DNA of 64,000 bases from Desulfitobacterium chlororespirans DSM 11544 (GTDB lineage: Bacteria > Bacillota > Desulfitobacteriia > Desulfitobacteriales > Desulfitobacteriaceae): positions 1 through 64,000 of the forward strand of contig NZ_FRDN01000008.1 of assembly GCF_900143285.1 (NCBI RefSeq), given 5' to 3'. Positions 17,857 to 26,492 of this stretch are shown here, piece by piece; position 1 is the first letter of the stretch, and the number at the start of each line of letters is the position of its first letter. Under the pieces are notes generated by a model. It saw nothing but the letters and a program-made list of their open reading frames with translations, was not told the DNA's origin and ran no database searches. The translations under genes were made by a program, and so were the position numbers.

Positions 17857-18444
17857 ATGAGAAATTTTAATAAGCTCACAGTAGCAGTAATCCTAGCTAT
17901 GGTCCTTGTTTTTGGGTATTATTTTGCAGGGGATTATAGGGCTACCCCACTTGCAGCGGCCAAAGCTCATTCAGATGTAGGCAAGAATGCGAAGCCTCTT
18001 GGCGATGTGGATTTCGGCTGGAGTAAGGTTTACATCCTTGATACAGATAAGGGACCCAGGACAGTTATTTCAATCAAATCTTCGCTCTTGTGGAAGGCTC
18101 CAGTTGCTGTCCACATCGAAAAATCAACTGATCCGATAGAAACTGTGGGCTGGATGAGTTATACAGACAAGAGAGGGCAGGCGGCAGTTTTGGCAGTTGA
18201 GACAACTGATCCTCAAATTGCCTTTATCGAAGCCGGGCCAAAGGACGATAGAGTAAGAAAAGAAATTACGGAAGGAAGCCCAGCAATCTTTTCCTGGCAT
18301 AAGGCTATTCAAGCGAATAATGAATTAAATGCGATAGCTTTATCAGCAGAGGGGAATACGCTTTACGAATATAGGTATCCCAAGAATACGAATGTTTTTC
18401 GGAGTGAGGAGTTTAAGTGGTACTCAGTAGATGGGGATCAGTGA
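17857..18444 (+). CDS. hypothetical exported or membrane-anchored protein
   Basis: A 195-residue protein with one N-terminal hydrophobic segment (residues 8-26) that looks like an uncleaved anchor or signal peptide; no lipobox. The remainder is soluble, mixed alpha/beta, with no cysteine. AGGAGGGGAG stands before the ATG. It forms a pair with the upstream lipoprotein gene (34-base gap). I recognise no family. Confidence 0.6.
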   Translation: MRNFNKLTVAVILAMVLVFGYYFAGDYRATPLAAAKAHSDVGKNAKPLGDVDFGWSKVYILDTDKGPRTVISIKSSLLWKAPVAVHIEKSTDPIETVGWMSYTDKRGQAAVLAVETTDPQIAFIEAGPKDDRVRKEITEGSPAIFSWHKAIQANNELNAIALSAEGNTLYEYRYPKNTNVFRSEEFKWYSVDGDQ

Positions 18445-18534
18445 ACAATGGAGAGCTATTTTAGATGCTGCAACCAATGAAGTCATTGGATTGACATTGA
18501 GCTAAAAAGCAGTGTTTCTTTGTGGGTGGAACAT

Positions 18535-18571
18535 AAGGGCTATGTTTTTCAAGGTTGAAAACATAGCCCTT
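18535..18571 (+). repeat. second copy of the trpS-downstream hairpin
   Basis: AAGGGCTATGTTTT (18535-18548) pairs perfectly with AAAACATAGCCCTT (18558-18571), the same 14-base arms as at 9366-9402, though here there is no gene ending just upstream except the hypothetical at 18444. It is directly followed by the DUF3102 remnant. Confidence 0.8.
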
Positions 18572-18700
18572 GACTGAGGCTGATACAGCTTTACGAAGAG
18601 TACGGACAAACTTTTCTGACGGAGAGAGCATGTCAAATTGGTCACTGGTGACCAATTTGACATGCTCCCAGACCGCCCTCGGGTTGAAATCCATCGGTAA
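18572..18700 (+). pseudogene. truncated DUF3102 gene remnant
   Basis: From 18574 to about 18690 the DNA matches the intact DUF3102 gene between about 9671 and 9785: GGCTGATACAGCTTTACGAAGAGTACGG against GGCTGATCCAGCTTTACGAAGAATACGG, the shared GGAGAGAGCA, the palindrome, and CCCAGACCGCCCTCGGGTT against CCCAGGCCGTCCTCCTGCT. No start or long frame remains. With the hairpin just before it, this is a shortened copy of the trpS-downstream locus. The rest of 18445-18802 holds no gene. Confidence 0.75.
18626..18667. repeat. 42-base palindrome in the DUF3102 remnant
   Basis: Arms 18626-18645 (GAGCATGTCAAATTGGTCAC) and 18648-18667 are exact reverse complements around a 2-base centre TG. The palindrome in the intact gene has only 13-base arms, so the arms here are longer than required by common descent alone. 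Confidence 0.88.
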
Positions 18701-18802
18701 AATCATTGGCTTTTACCGTTAGAAAAGCGCCTGTAATTCCGTCTAACTATCTAGGTCAGAATTAACCTTAGGTTCCGAAATCCAATCAAAGGAGAATCTT
18801 TT

Positions 18803-19495
18803 ATGTTTAAATTAACGAAAAAAGCATTGCTTGTCTTTACAGTAATAACATTCACCTTAATCGTTACTGTCGGGTGTTCTGCTCAGAGCAACCCTCCGCA
18901 GCCGAATAGCGGGTTACAAGAACAATCACCCTCATCTGAACCCCAGTCACAGAATAATCCTGAGCAAACAGCACCAGATTCTCAGATAACAAACCCGCCG
19001 TCTTCCCCGAATCAAACAGATCCCAGTCAGGCTTTATTAGTGAGTATAAGGCAGCTGGCTGAAAAAGGGAAAGTTATCAATAGTGATTTCGCGGCGAAAC
19101 TAACGGTCATTGAAGATGTAGAGAAAAAATGGGGTAAGCCTGATAGCGTCGATTGGGTTGCCGCTGCCAAAGGAAACTATGCGACTTACGCTGACCATGC
19201 CATGGTTTTCGGCTTTAACAAAGGGTCCCAGATTTTCGAGGTTCGATCTTTTGATAAACAATTACCAGAAATTACTCTTTCCAAAGTAAAGAATAGTTTT
19301 GGGACACCTGCCTACACAGCTACAGTAGGAGGAGAGGACATCATTGGCTATACTGCAGGAGAAGAGTTTAAGATCTTGCTTGTTTTCCCAAAGGCAACCA
19401 GTGCAAATCCAGACCCGGCCTTAGATCATTATTCGGTACTCTATCCTCAAGGAACCGTCAACTCCATGGCAGATGATCCAGGGAGGCAATGGTAG
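18803..19495 (+). CDS. YjgB-like lipoprotein (DUF4309)
   Basis: A 230-residue lipoprotein: signal peptide and lipobox VTVGC, a long Pro/Ser/Gln/Asn-rich linker (about 26-75), then a DUF4309 domain (about 80-225) with VEKKWGKPDSVDWV, GNYATYADHAMVFGFNKGSQIFEVRSFD and the LSKVKNSFGTPAY block known from Bacillus YjgB. The function of the family is unknown; it sits on the outer face of the membrane. AAAGGAG precedes the ATG. The MerR-family gene follows after 15 bases and is probably co-transcribed. Confidence 0.82.
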   Translation: MFKLTKKALLVFTVITFTLIVTVGCSAQSNPPQPNSGLQEQSPSSEPQSQNNPEQTAPDSQITNPPSSPNQTDPSQALLVSIRQLAEKGKVINSDFAAKLTVIEDVEKKWGKPDSVDWVAAAKGNYATYADHAMVFGFNKGSQIFEVRSFDKQLPEITLSKVKNSFGTPAYTATVGGEDIIGYTAGEEFKILLVFPKATSANPDPALDHYSVLYPQGTVNSMADDPGRQW

Positions 19496-19510
19496 AAAGC
19501 GGAGGATATT

Positions 19511-20329
19511 ATGAATGAATTGTTTTCCATAGGAGAAATTTCTAAGCTTTTTAATATAGATGTTCGTCTCCTTCGTCATTACGATAAGATTGCTTTATTA
19601 AAGCCCGAATTCGTCAACGAAGAAAACGGATACCGTTATTATTCCACACGTCAATTTGAGTGTTTGAATACCATTCATTATCTTCGCTCTTTAAATATGC
19701 CTCTGCCAAAAATCCGTGAGTTTTTGGAAAATCGTGATGATAAGAAAATACTTAAAATTCTCAGGGAGCAAAAACGGCAAGTGGAAGAAGAACGCAAAGA
19801 ACTGGATCGAATCGAAAAGAAAATTGAAAACAGGTTACTGCAGATTGAAGATGCCTTTCAGAGCGAATTCGATAAAATAGAAGAGCGTACCCTAAAGGAG
19901 AGGAAAATAGCTGTACTAAAAAAAGAGCTTGCTATTTCGGACGATCTGGAACAACCGATCCGTGAATTGGCAAAACGCAACTCTCTCCACGCTGTGATGT
20001 TTCTTGGCAAAGTAGGCGTTTCCATTTCAAGCGTCAATCTGCAAAGAGGCAATTTCGATAAATTTTCGGCCGTTTTTGTCGTCATTGAACCGGAGGATAA
20101 CTGCCAGAAAAACTTATCGTGCCTGCCGGGGGGCAATTACCTGACACTGCGCTTCCAAGGCACCCATCCAGACGCGGAGGCTTCCTATATCAAAATGCTT
20201 CAATATATGAAAGAAAAGGGGTATGAGCTGGCAGGAGATTCCCTTGAATTTGCCTTAATCGATTATGGCCTGACCAATGATCCCTCGAAATTCATCACCG
20301 AGCTTCAGATTCCATATAAAAAACCTTGA
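19511..20329 (+). CDS. MerR-family regulator with GyrI-like effector domain
   Basis: A 272-residue BmrR-type protein: MerR winged helix at 1-70 (FSIGEISKLFNIDVRLLRHYDKIALLKP, YRYYSTRQFECLNTIHYLRSL), a coiled-coil dimer helix (about 75-120), and a GyrI-like effector-binding domain (about 150-270) with LSCLPGGNYLTLRFQG. Such proteins bind bulky hydrophobic or cationic ligands and twist the promoter to turn on efflux genes. It may control the DUF4309 lipoprotein upstream or the DUF554 gene downstream. AGGAT before the ATG. A terminator follows at once. Confidence 0.88.
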   Translation: MNELFSIGEISKLFNIDVRLLRHYDKIALLKPEFVNEENGYRYYSTRQFECLNTIHYLRSLNMPLPKIREFLENRDDKKILKILREQKRQVEEERKELDRIEKKIENRLLQIEDAFQSEFDKIEERTLKERKIAVLKKELAISDDLEQPIRELAKRNSLHAVMFLGKVGVSISSVNLQRGNFDKFSAVFVVIEPEDNCQKNLSCLPGGNYLTLRFQGTHPDAEASYIKMLQYMKEKGYELAGDSLEFALIDYGLTNDPSKFITELQIPYKKP

Positions 20330-20358
20330 CCCTCCAACTATTGGAGGGTTTATTATTT
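20329..20358 (+). terminator. terminator after the MerR gene
   Basis: ACCCTCCAA (20329-20337) pairs with TTGGAGGGT (20341-20349) around a 3-base loop, followed by a T-rich run. It overlaps the stop codon of the regulator. Confidence 0.8.
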
Positions 20359-20379
20359 TACCATGAAGGAGGTTTTGTT

Positions 20380-21057
20380 GTGATAGGTACTATTGTCAAT
20401 ACCCTTGCTATTCTGGTTGGGAGTATGATGGGCGGCAGCATCAAAAAAGGCATCGGGGAAAAATATCAAAACGCATTGTATAACGCTATGGGGCTTGCTG
20501 CATGTGGCTTAGGAATCAACGCGATTGTCCAAAGCATGCCTAAAAGCACTTTTCCCGTCTTGTTCATCATCAGTTTAGCAATTGGCAGTCTTGTCGGCTC
20601 GCTTATAAATTTGAATGACCGGTTTGAAAGGTTCACAAAACGTTTCTCCAAAGGGAATTTGAGCCAAGGACTCTCCACCGCCATATTGTTGTTCTGCGTC
20701 GGAACGTTATCTATCTTAGGGCCTATGGAAAGTGCACTTCATGACAACCATACTTATTTATATACCAATGCGACCTTGGATTTCGTTACATCACTGGTTT
20801 TAGCTTCTGCTTATGGCATTGGAATTGCTTTATCCGCGGCAGTATTGTTTTTATGGCAAGGCAGTATCTATTTTCTTTCAGGATATTTATCCTCTTTTCT
20901 GACTGCTGAGTTACTCAATGAAGTCTCTCTAATCGGCGGATTCCTGATTTTGAGCTCCGGGCTATCCATTTTGAAAATCAAGGATTGCAATGCGCTGAAT
21001 ATGCTGCCCGCATTATTTGTACCGATTGTGTGGTTTATTATAAAAGCAATACTATAA
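20380..21057 (+). CDS. DUF554 family membrane protein
   Basis: A 225-residue membrane protein with six to seven hydrophobic helices and the family opening GTIVNTLAILVGSMMGGSIKKG, then LGINAI and GTLSILGPMESAL, as in Bacillus YdfK-like DUF554 proteins. The transported solute, if any, is unknown. The start is the GTG at 20380, seven bases after AAGGAGG; the longer reading frame would begin inside the preceding terminator. It seems to be a single-gene unit, between two terminators or leaders. Confidence 0.82.
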   Translation: MIGTIVNTLAILVGSMMGGSIKKGIGEKYQNALYNAMGLAACGLGINAIVQSMPKSTFPVLFIISLAIGSLVGSLINLNDRFERFTKRFSKGNLSQGLSTAILLFCVGTLSILGPMESALHDNHTYLYTNATLDFVTSLVLASAYGIGIALSAAVLFLWQGSIYFLSGYLSSFLTAELLNEVSLIGGFLILSSGLSILKIKDCNALNMLPALFVPIVWFIIKAIL

Positions 21058-21264
21058 ATTTCAAAGGAGCTTATTATTAATTTTTGTCATGTACCAGCGG
21101 TTTTTCAAACATTGACCTCTTCCATTAAATTGATCCAACAGCTAAATCAGTCTGGATGGTATAATTAAATCATCGGGAGGAAAAAAGAAAAATAAGATTT
21201 CTCTGAGAACAGTTGGAAGAAGCATACATTATGGGTAAGGCAAAAGAAAGCGACTGGCAAACCC

Positions 21265-21293
21265 TTGAAAATGAAAAAATTATCTTGTATAAT
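21265..21293 (+). promoter_or_regulatory. consensus sigma-A promoter for the 21.4-kb two-component operon
   Basis: TTGAAA (21265-21270), a 17-base spacer and TATAAT (21288-21293). Transcription should begin near 21300, exactly at the left arm of the first leader hairpin. Confidence 0.8.
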
Positions 21294-21298
21294 ACCCC

Positions 21299-21414
21299 CT
21301 CTGCAAAACCATTTTTTTAAACAACATGACACAAGATGAATGAAACAGGTTTTGCAGAGAATAAGGTAAAAGCCAGCATTTTAGTGGAGCAAATTTCCGC
21401 TGAATGCTGGTTTT
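21299..21414 (+). promoter_or_regulatory. structured leader with two hairpins before the response-regulator gene
   Basis: The predicted transcript begins with CTCTGCAAAACC (21299-21310), which pairs perfectly with GGTTTTGCAGAG (21348-21359). A second hairpin, CCAGCATT (21373-21380) with AATGCTGG (21403-21410), ends in TTTT and may act as a terminator or attenuator ahead of the gene start at 21449. No known riboswitch pattern is recognised. The rest of 21058-21264 shows only a possible 29-codon frame (21231-21320). Confidence 0.6.
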
Positions 21415-21448
21415 ATACCAACTCTGATCCATTAATTTCGCCCAGGAG

Positions 21449-22135
21449 GTGAGCACAATCAATAAGATTCTGATCGTGGAAGATGATCTAGCCTTGAGCG
21501 AAGGAATCGTTCTGGCCTTCAAAGACAATAATTTTGCCTTTGTGCAGACCCGGAACTTGACTGAAGCCAGGCAAGCGGTCCGGAGCACTTCCTTTCAGCT
21601 GTTGATCCTGGATCTGAACCTGCCTGATGGCAACGGGCTGGATTTTCTTAAAGAACTGCGCAGAACTTCGGCTGTTCCCGTCATCATCCTCACCGCCAAT
21701 GACCTGGAAACCGATGTGGTCAGGGGTCTGGAACTGGGAGCGGACGACTACATCACCAAACCCTTCAGCCTGATGATCCTGCGGGCCAGGGTCAACGCCA
21801 GACTGAGAAACGCTCATCCCTCAACCGGCGACACGGTGGAGATTGAAGGGTTTTGCTTTTCCTTTGCCAAAATGGAGTTTGCCAAGGACGGTGTTCCCAT
21901 TGAGCTGAGCAAAACAGAGCAAAAGCTGCTGATCCTGTTGCTGGAAAACCGCGGGCAGACCTTGACCCGGGCCCAGCTGGTGGATGCCATCTGGACGGAG
22001 GGTGCCGAATATGTGGATGAAAACGCCCTCTCGGTAACAGTAAACCGTCTGCGCAATAAACTGGAGGACCTGCCGTCCTCACCTCGTTTCATCAAGACCG
22101 TTTATGGTATCGGTTACACCTGGGCGGTGCCCTGA
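21449..22135 (+). CDS. OmpR-type response regulator (Bce/Vra-like)
   Basis: A 228-residue regulator: receiver domain with ILIVEDD, phosphoacceptor Asp55 in LLILDLNLPDG and the Lys of ITKPFS, then a winged-helix DNA-binding domain (about 130-228) ending TVYGIGYTW. A GTG at 21449 overlaps the AGGAGG site itself; eight bases further an ATC codon (21458) has ideal spacing, giving INKILIVEDD, so initiation at ATC is possible. The kinase gene follows with a one-base gap, and the ABC genes 23173-26342 are the likely targets, as in peptide-antibiotic sensing BceRSAB systems. Confidence 0.92.
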   Translation: MSTINKILIVEDDLALSEGIVLAFKDNNFAFVQTRNLTEARQAVRSTSFQLLILDLNLPDGNGLDFLKELRRTSAVPVIILTANDLETDVVRGLELGADDYITKPFSLMILRARVNARLRNAHPSTGDTVEIEGFCFSFAKMEFAKDGVPIELSKTEQKLLILLLENRGQTLTRAQLVDAIWTEGAEYVDENALSVTVNRLRNKLEDLPSSPRFIKTVYGIGYTWAVP

Positions 22136-22136
22136 T

Positions 22137-23063
22137 ATGGATATGTGGATTTGGGCAGCGGGGGCAGCCGCTGTTGCTGTAACTGTGACTGCCCTGGCAG
22201 CTAGTGTAATCTTCTGGCAGCGGAGAAAAACGCGGCGGATTATGGACTCCCTGAATACCATGCTGGATAGGGCCATCGAGGGCAGCTTTACCGAGACCGC
22301 TTTCGATGAATCCCTCTTGTCGGCCACGGAAGCCAAAATGGCTCGTTTCTTAGGGGTGTGCCAGGTGTCTTCCCAAAGCCTGGCTGCGGAAAAGGATAAA
22401 ATAAAGGGCCTGATCGCGGACATTTCCCATCAGACCAAGACACCCATCGCCAACCTTCTCTTGTATTCCCAGCTGCTTGAGGAGCATGAGCTGCCGGAGG
22501 AAGGTGCCCTCTGCGTCAAGGCGCTGTCTGCTCAGGCCCAAAAGCTGGATTTTCTGATCGGTGCTCTGGTGAAAGCATCCCGTCTGGAAACCGGAATCAT
22601 TGCGGTAACCCCCCGGCAGGGTGAGGTGCAAGACTTGATTGCGGCGGCCATAGCCCAAATCAGATTAAAAGCGGAGGAGAAAGGGATAGGAATTGAAGCA
22701 GAGAAGGCAGCGGGTACGGCCTATTACGATCCCAAATGGACCGCCGAGGCGCTATACAACATTCTGGATAATGGGGTGAAATACTCTCCCCCCCAAAGCC
22801 TGATCCGCATCCGGGCTATCCCCTATGAGCTCTTTTACCGGATTGATATCTCTGATCAAGGGATGGGCATAGCTGAGGCAGAACAAAGCCAAATCTTTGC
22901 CCGCTTTTACCGTTCACCGGCAGTAAGCGGACAAGAGGGCGTGGGGCTGGGTTTGTTTCTGGCCAGGGAAATTCTTGCCGCCGGCGGCGGGTATATCAAG
23001 GTATCCTCAAAGCCGGGGCAGGGAGCGGTTTTTTCGGTGTTTCTGCCTACTGAAGAACGCTGA
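22137..23063 (+). CDS. sensor histidine kinase
   Basis: A 308-residue kinase with one N-terminal membrane helix (about 5-27) and almost no extracytoplasmic part, then HisKA with the phosphoacceptor His98 in ADISHQTKTPIANLL and an HATPase domain with N box (YNILDNGVKYSPP), DQGMGIAEAEQSQIFARF and GLGLFLAREI. A small sensor of this sort cannot bind ligand outside by itself; in BceS-like systems it is driven by the transporter permease. The ATG at 22137 follows the regulator stop by one base, suggesting coupled translation. Its partners are the adjacent regulator and the FtsX-type permease. Confidence 0.9.
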   Translation: MDMWIWAAGAAAVAVTVTALAASVIFWQRRKTRRIMDSLNTMLDRAIEGSFTETAFDESLLSATEAKMARFLGVCQVSSQSLAAEKDKIKGLIADISHQTKTPIANLLLYSQLLEEHELPEEGALCVKALSAQAQKLDFLIGALVKASRLETGIIAVTPRQGEVQDLIAAAIAQIRLKAEEKGIGIEAEKAAGTAYYDPKWTAEALYNILDNGVKYSPPQSLIRIRAIPYELFYRIDISDQGMGIAEAEQSQIFARFYRSPAVSGQEGVGLGLFLAREILAAGGGYIKVSSKPGQGAVFSVFLPTEER

Positions 23064-23172
23064 AATCTTACAAAACTGTTAGATTTGAGAAAGAATAAGG
23101 AAAGATTGTTGTGTTATCCTGTCTGTATCAAGGAAAAAACTGATACAGACTTTTCTTTTGGAGGAAATGAGC

Positions 23173-23850
23173 ATGGTTATTTTAAAAACAACGGACCTGC
23201 GCAAATATTACGGCGAGGGTGATACGGCTGTCCGCGCTCTGGACGGGGTGAACCTGGCGGTGGCCAAGGGAGAATTCGTCGCTGTGGTGGGCACTTCCGG
23301 CAGCGGCAAATCCACTCTGCTCCATTTGCTGGGAGGGCTTGACCGGCCCAGCGGCGGGACGGTTTCCGTGGATGGCAAGGAAATTTTCTCCCTGAAGGAT
23401 GAAGAACTGACGATTTTCAGGCGGCGCAAGATCGGCTTTGTCTTCCAGAGCTATAACCTGGTGCCGGTGCTCAATATCTATGAGAACATTATTTTACCCA
23501 TCCAATTGGACGGCAACGAGCCGGACGAGGAGTATGTGACCCGAATTGTTCAAACCTTGGGCTTGGAAAGCAAGCTGCAGAATCTTCCCAGCCAGCTTTC
23601 CGGAGGCCAGCAGCAGCGGGTGGCCATCGCCAGAGCAATAGCAACCAAACCGGCTATTATCCTGGCCGATGAACCCACCGGGAATCTGGACAGCAGAACC
23701 AGTCAGGACGTGATGGGGCTTCTCAAAGTGACCGGGGAAAAATTCAGGCAGACCATCGTCATGATTACCCATAATGAAGAATTGGCTCAGCTGGCTGATC
23801 GGATCATCCGCATTGAGGATGGCAAAATAGCAGGTGGTAGGCGAACATGA
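23173..23850 (+). CDS. ABC transporter ATP-binding protein (MacB/BceA type)
   Basis: A 225-residue ATPase: Walker [10 protein letters not shown] (residues about 40-48), Q-loop FQSYNLVP, signature [15 protein letters not shown], Walker [16 protein letters not shown], and switch His in ITHN. The [13 protein letters not shown] and NLDS features mark the LolD/MacB/BceA class that works with FtsX permeases. The start at 23173 is eight bases after GGAGG. It overlaps the permease gene by four bases (ATGA at 23847). Powers either removal of a membrane-active peptide or mechanotransmission to the kinase. Confidence 0.93.
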   Translation: MVILKTTDLRKYYGEGDTAVRALDGVNLAVAKGEFVAVVGTSGSGKSTLLHLLGGLDRPSGGTVSVDGKEIFSLKDEELTIFRRRKIGFVFQSYNLVPVLNIYENIILPIQLDGNEPDEEYVTRIVQTLGLESKLQNLPSQLSGGQQQRVAIARAIATKPAIILADEPTGNLDSRTSQDVMGLLKVTGEKFRQTIVMITHNEELAQLADRIIRIEDGKIAGGRRT

Positions 23851-26342
23851 TCAAGGTGAAAAACAACAAAGCCATCCGTACTCTGGCCGACCGCAACTTC
23901 CGCACAGCGGGAACCCGCAACGTGATTGCCGTGATAGCCATCGCTCTGACGGCCATTCTCTTCACCAGTGTTTTTACCATGGGCTTTGGCCTGGTGGAAA
24001 GCATCCAGCGGGCTTCCATGATCATGTCCGGGGGAGACGGGCATGCCGCTGTCAAATATGTCAAGGATGAAACCTATGAGCGGATCAAAGAGCATCCCCT
24101 GGTCAAGGAAATGGCTTACTGCCGAATACTGAGCGACAGCGTGGATAACCAGGCTCTGATCAGGCGGCATACGGAATTCTGGTACTATGACGATGTGGGA
24201 CTGAAGTACGGCTTCGCGGAGCCCGCCGGTGGGCATAAACCTCAGGCCGGGAATGAAGTGATCGCCGATACCAAAACCCTGGAGCTGTTAGGGGTTCCGC
24301 TGGAAGTGGGAGCTCCGCTTACCTTGGAGATCACGGTTCATGGCCGGCAGGTCCTGCGGGATTTCATCCTGGCCGGCTGGTGGGAAAGCGATCCGGGGTT
24401 CAATATTGGTCAGATCTTTGCTTCCCGCGCCTACCTGGATGCCTATTCGGAGGAGCTGCACTATACCTATCCCGAGGATAAATCTCTGACAGGTACCATC
24501 ACAGGATATATCAAGTTTGCCAACAGCCTGGGCATTGCGGAAAATCTGGAGAAGGTTGTGACGGAAAGCGGCTTCTCAATGGAAGAGGGCGACCCTAACT
24601 ACCTGGCCACCGGCGTCAACTGGGCGTATCTGTCCACTGGGGTGGGGATGGACGCCGGAACCCTGACTGCCCTGGCCAGTGCCCTGCTCTTGTTTGTCCT
24701 GACAGGTTATCTGATTATTTACAACATCTTTCAGATCTCGGTCCTGCGGGATATCCGCTTTTACGGCCTGCTCAAAACCATCGGCACCACCGGCCATCAG
24801 CTGCGGGCTATCATCCGCCGTCAGGCCCTGAGGCTCTCCTTGATCGGTATCCCTCTGGGGCTGCTGGCAGGATTTTTGGTGGGGAAGGCCTTGGTCCCCT
24901 ACTTGATGGAGCGCTCCAGCTACGCCGGCAGCGGGGTTTCCGTATCCCCTGATCCTCTCATCTTCGCCGGGGCTGCCTTGTTTGCCTTATTTACAGTCTG
25001 GATCAGCGCTCATAAGCCTGGAAAAATGGCGGCCAGAATATCCCCCGTGGAAGCGGTGCGCTATACGGATCAGGAGCGCGGCAGCGGTAAAAAGCTCAAA
25101 AAGTCCCGACATGGCGCTAAATCCTGGCGGATGGCCCTGGCCAATCTGGGGCGCAACAAGCGCCGCACCGTGCTGGTTGTCCTCAGTCTCAGTCTGAGCA
25201 TTGTGCTGACCAATACGGTATTTACGATTTCCCAAAGCGTTGACCTGAACAAAGGGCTGGAGAAGTTCAGCGATTCAGACTTCCTGCTGGGTCACGCCAA
25301 TCTGTTCAATAATCAATATGACGGTGAAAGCAGTGCCCTCAGCGAGAGTTTTATCTCTGCTGCCGGAGCTCAGGAAGGGTTTGAAACCGGGGGCCGCCTC
25401 TTTGGCTCCTGGGCCAGCTATCAGAGCGGGACTTCGGCTCAAACCATGAACCGGCAGCCGGACGGTTCCTTGGCCACGGCTCTTTATGGGCTGGAGGAAT
25501 TCCCCTTTTCCCGCTTGAAGCTTGTGGATGGTGAGCTGGATCAAGAAAAGCTGGCCAGTGGGAATTATATTCTGGAAGGTGTACAAGCGGATGACCAGGG
25601 AAAGGTGGAGACCGGCCGCTTCAATCATCAGGTAGGGGATAAGATCACCTTGAATTGCAGCGGCACAGAACGGAAAATGACGGTTCTGGGGCATGTGGTG
25701 GCTAATCCCCAGACCAATACCAATGGTTCCTGGATAGGCTCGGCCTTCTTTTTACCGGCGGATATCTACCGGGAGCTGAACGGCAATTCCTTTCCCATGA
25801 GCTATGCCTTTAACGTGGCGGAAGCTCAGGAGCGGGACCTGGAGAACTTCCTGAAAAGATATACTGCGGAAATTGAGCCTACCATGAATTACAGCTCGAA
25901 ATTTACCGCCCTGTCCTCCCTAGAGGGCCTGCGGAACACCGCCGTTCTGATCGGCGGCAGTTTGGCGGCGATTATCGGCATGATTGGTGTACTCAACTTT
26001 GTCAATGCCGTCTTAACCGGTATCCTGACCCGTCACCGGGAATTGGCCATGCTGCAAAGCATCGGGATGACCCGCCGGCAGCTGGTGGGTATGCTCTGCA
26101 GCGAGGGGGGCTGTTATGCGGCTTTGACCGGGGGAAGCTCCATCCTGCTGAGCGTAGGTTTCTCGCTGCTTATCCTGCGTCCTTTGAGCGAACAAATCTG
26201 GTTTTTAAGCTATCGTTTCGTTTTCTGGCCTTTGCTGATTATTCTCCCACTGCTCTTTGTTCTGGGAGCTCTCGTTCCCTATATCGTTTATTATGCAACC
26301 GCTAAGCAAAGCATTGTAGAACGGCTGAGAATCGCCGAGTGA
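23847..26342 (+). CDS. FtsX-type ABC permease (BceB-like)
   Basis: An 831-residue permease with an N-terminal helix (about 25-48), a large extracytoplasmic domain (about 50-265), one FtsX block (about 270-395, LIIYNIFQISVLRDIRFYGLLKTIGTTGHQLRAIIRRQ), a second helix and outer domain (about 430-690), and a final FtsX block (about 695-815, LAMLQSIGMTRRQLVGMLCSEGG). Two FtsX blocks and big outer domains are typical of antimicrobial-peptide-resistance permeases of Clostridia. It probably binds the peptide and signals to the small kinase encoded upstream. Operon order: regulator, kinase, ATPase, permease. Confidence 0.9.
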   Translation: MIKVKNNKAIRTLADRNFRTAGTRNVIAVIAIALTAILFTSVFTMGFGLVESIQRASMIMSGGDGHAAVKYVKDETYERIKEHPLVKEMAYCRILSDSVDNQALIRRHTEFWYYDDVGLKYGFAEPAGGHKPQAGNEVIADTKTLELLGVPLEVGAPLTLEITVHGRQVLRDFILAGWWESDPGFNIGQIFASRAYLDAYSEELHYTYPEDKSLTGTITGYIKFANSLGIAENLEKVVTESGFSMEEGDPNYLATGVNWAYLSTGVGMDAGTLTALASALLLFVLTGYLIIYNIFQISVLRDIRFYGLLKTIGTTGHQLRAIIRRQALRLSLIGIPLGLLAGFLVGKALVPYLMERSSYAGSGVSVSPDPLIFAGAALFALFTVWISAHKPGKMAARISPVEAVRYTDQERGSGKKLKKSRHGAKSWRMALANLGRNKRRTVLVVLSLSLSIVLTNTVFTISQSVDLNKGLEKFSDSDFLLGHANLFNNQYDGESSALSESFISAAGAQEGFETGGRLFGSWASYQSGTSAQTMNRQPDGSLATALYGLEEFPFSRLKLVDGELDQEKLASGNYILEGVQADDQGKVETGRFNHQVGDKITLNCSGTERKMTVLGHVVANPQTNTNGSWIGSAFFLPADIYRELNGNSFPMSYAFNVAEAQERDLENFLKRYTAEIEPTMNYSSKFTALSSLEGLRNTAVLIGGSLAAIIGMIGVLNFVNAVLTGILTRHRELAMLQSIGMTRRQLVGMLCSEGGCYAALTGGSSILLSVGFSLLILRPLSEQIWFLSYRFVFWPLLIILPLLFVLGALVPYIVYYATAKQSIVERLRIAE

Positions 26343-26362
26343 ACAGGGGAATGGGATGATGT

Positions 26363-26410
26363 TAAAACCGGCCTTTTGCGGGAATGATTCCCCCAAAGGG
26401 ACGGTTTTTT
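26363..26410 (+). terminator. terminator of the two-component/ABC operon
   Basis: AAAACCG (26364-26370) pairs with CGGTTTT (26402-26408), with inner pairs CCTTTT/AAAGGG and GGGA/TCCC, then T6. It lies about 20 bases after the permease stop. Confidence 0.8.
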
Positions 26411-26492
26411 CTACAAGGGAAAAATGAAATGACAAGGCTGCCTTGTGTGGTAAAATAGGCATAACATTAAGCAGGAATTTGTGGAGCAATGC

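Noticed and set aside
21280-21588. Minus-strand frame across the leader and regulator start
   Set aside because: It overlaps the promoter, the hairpins and the conserved receiver domain on the plus strand, with no site.
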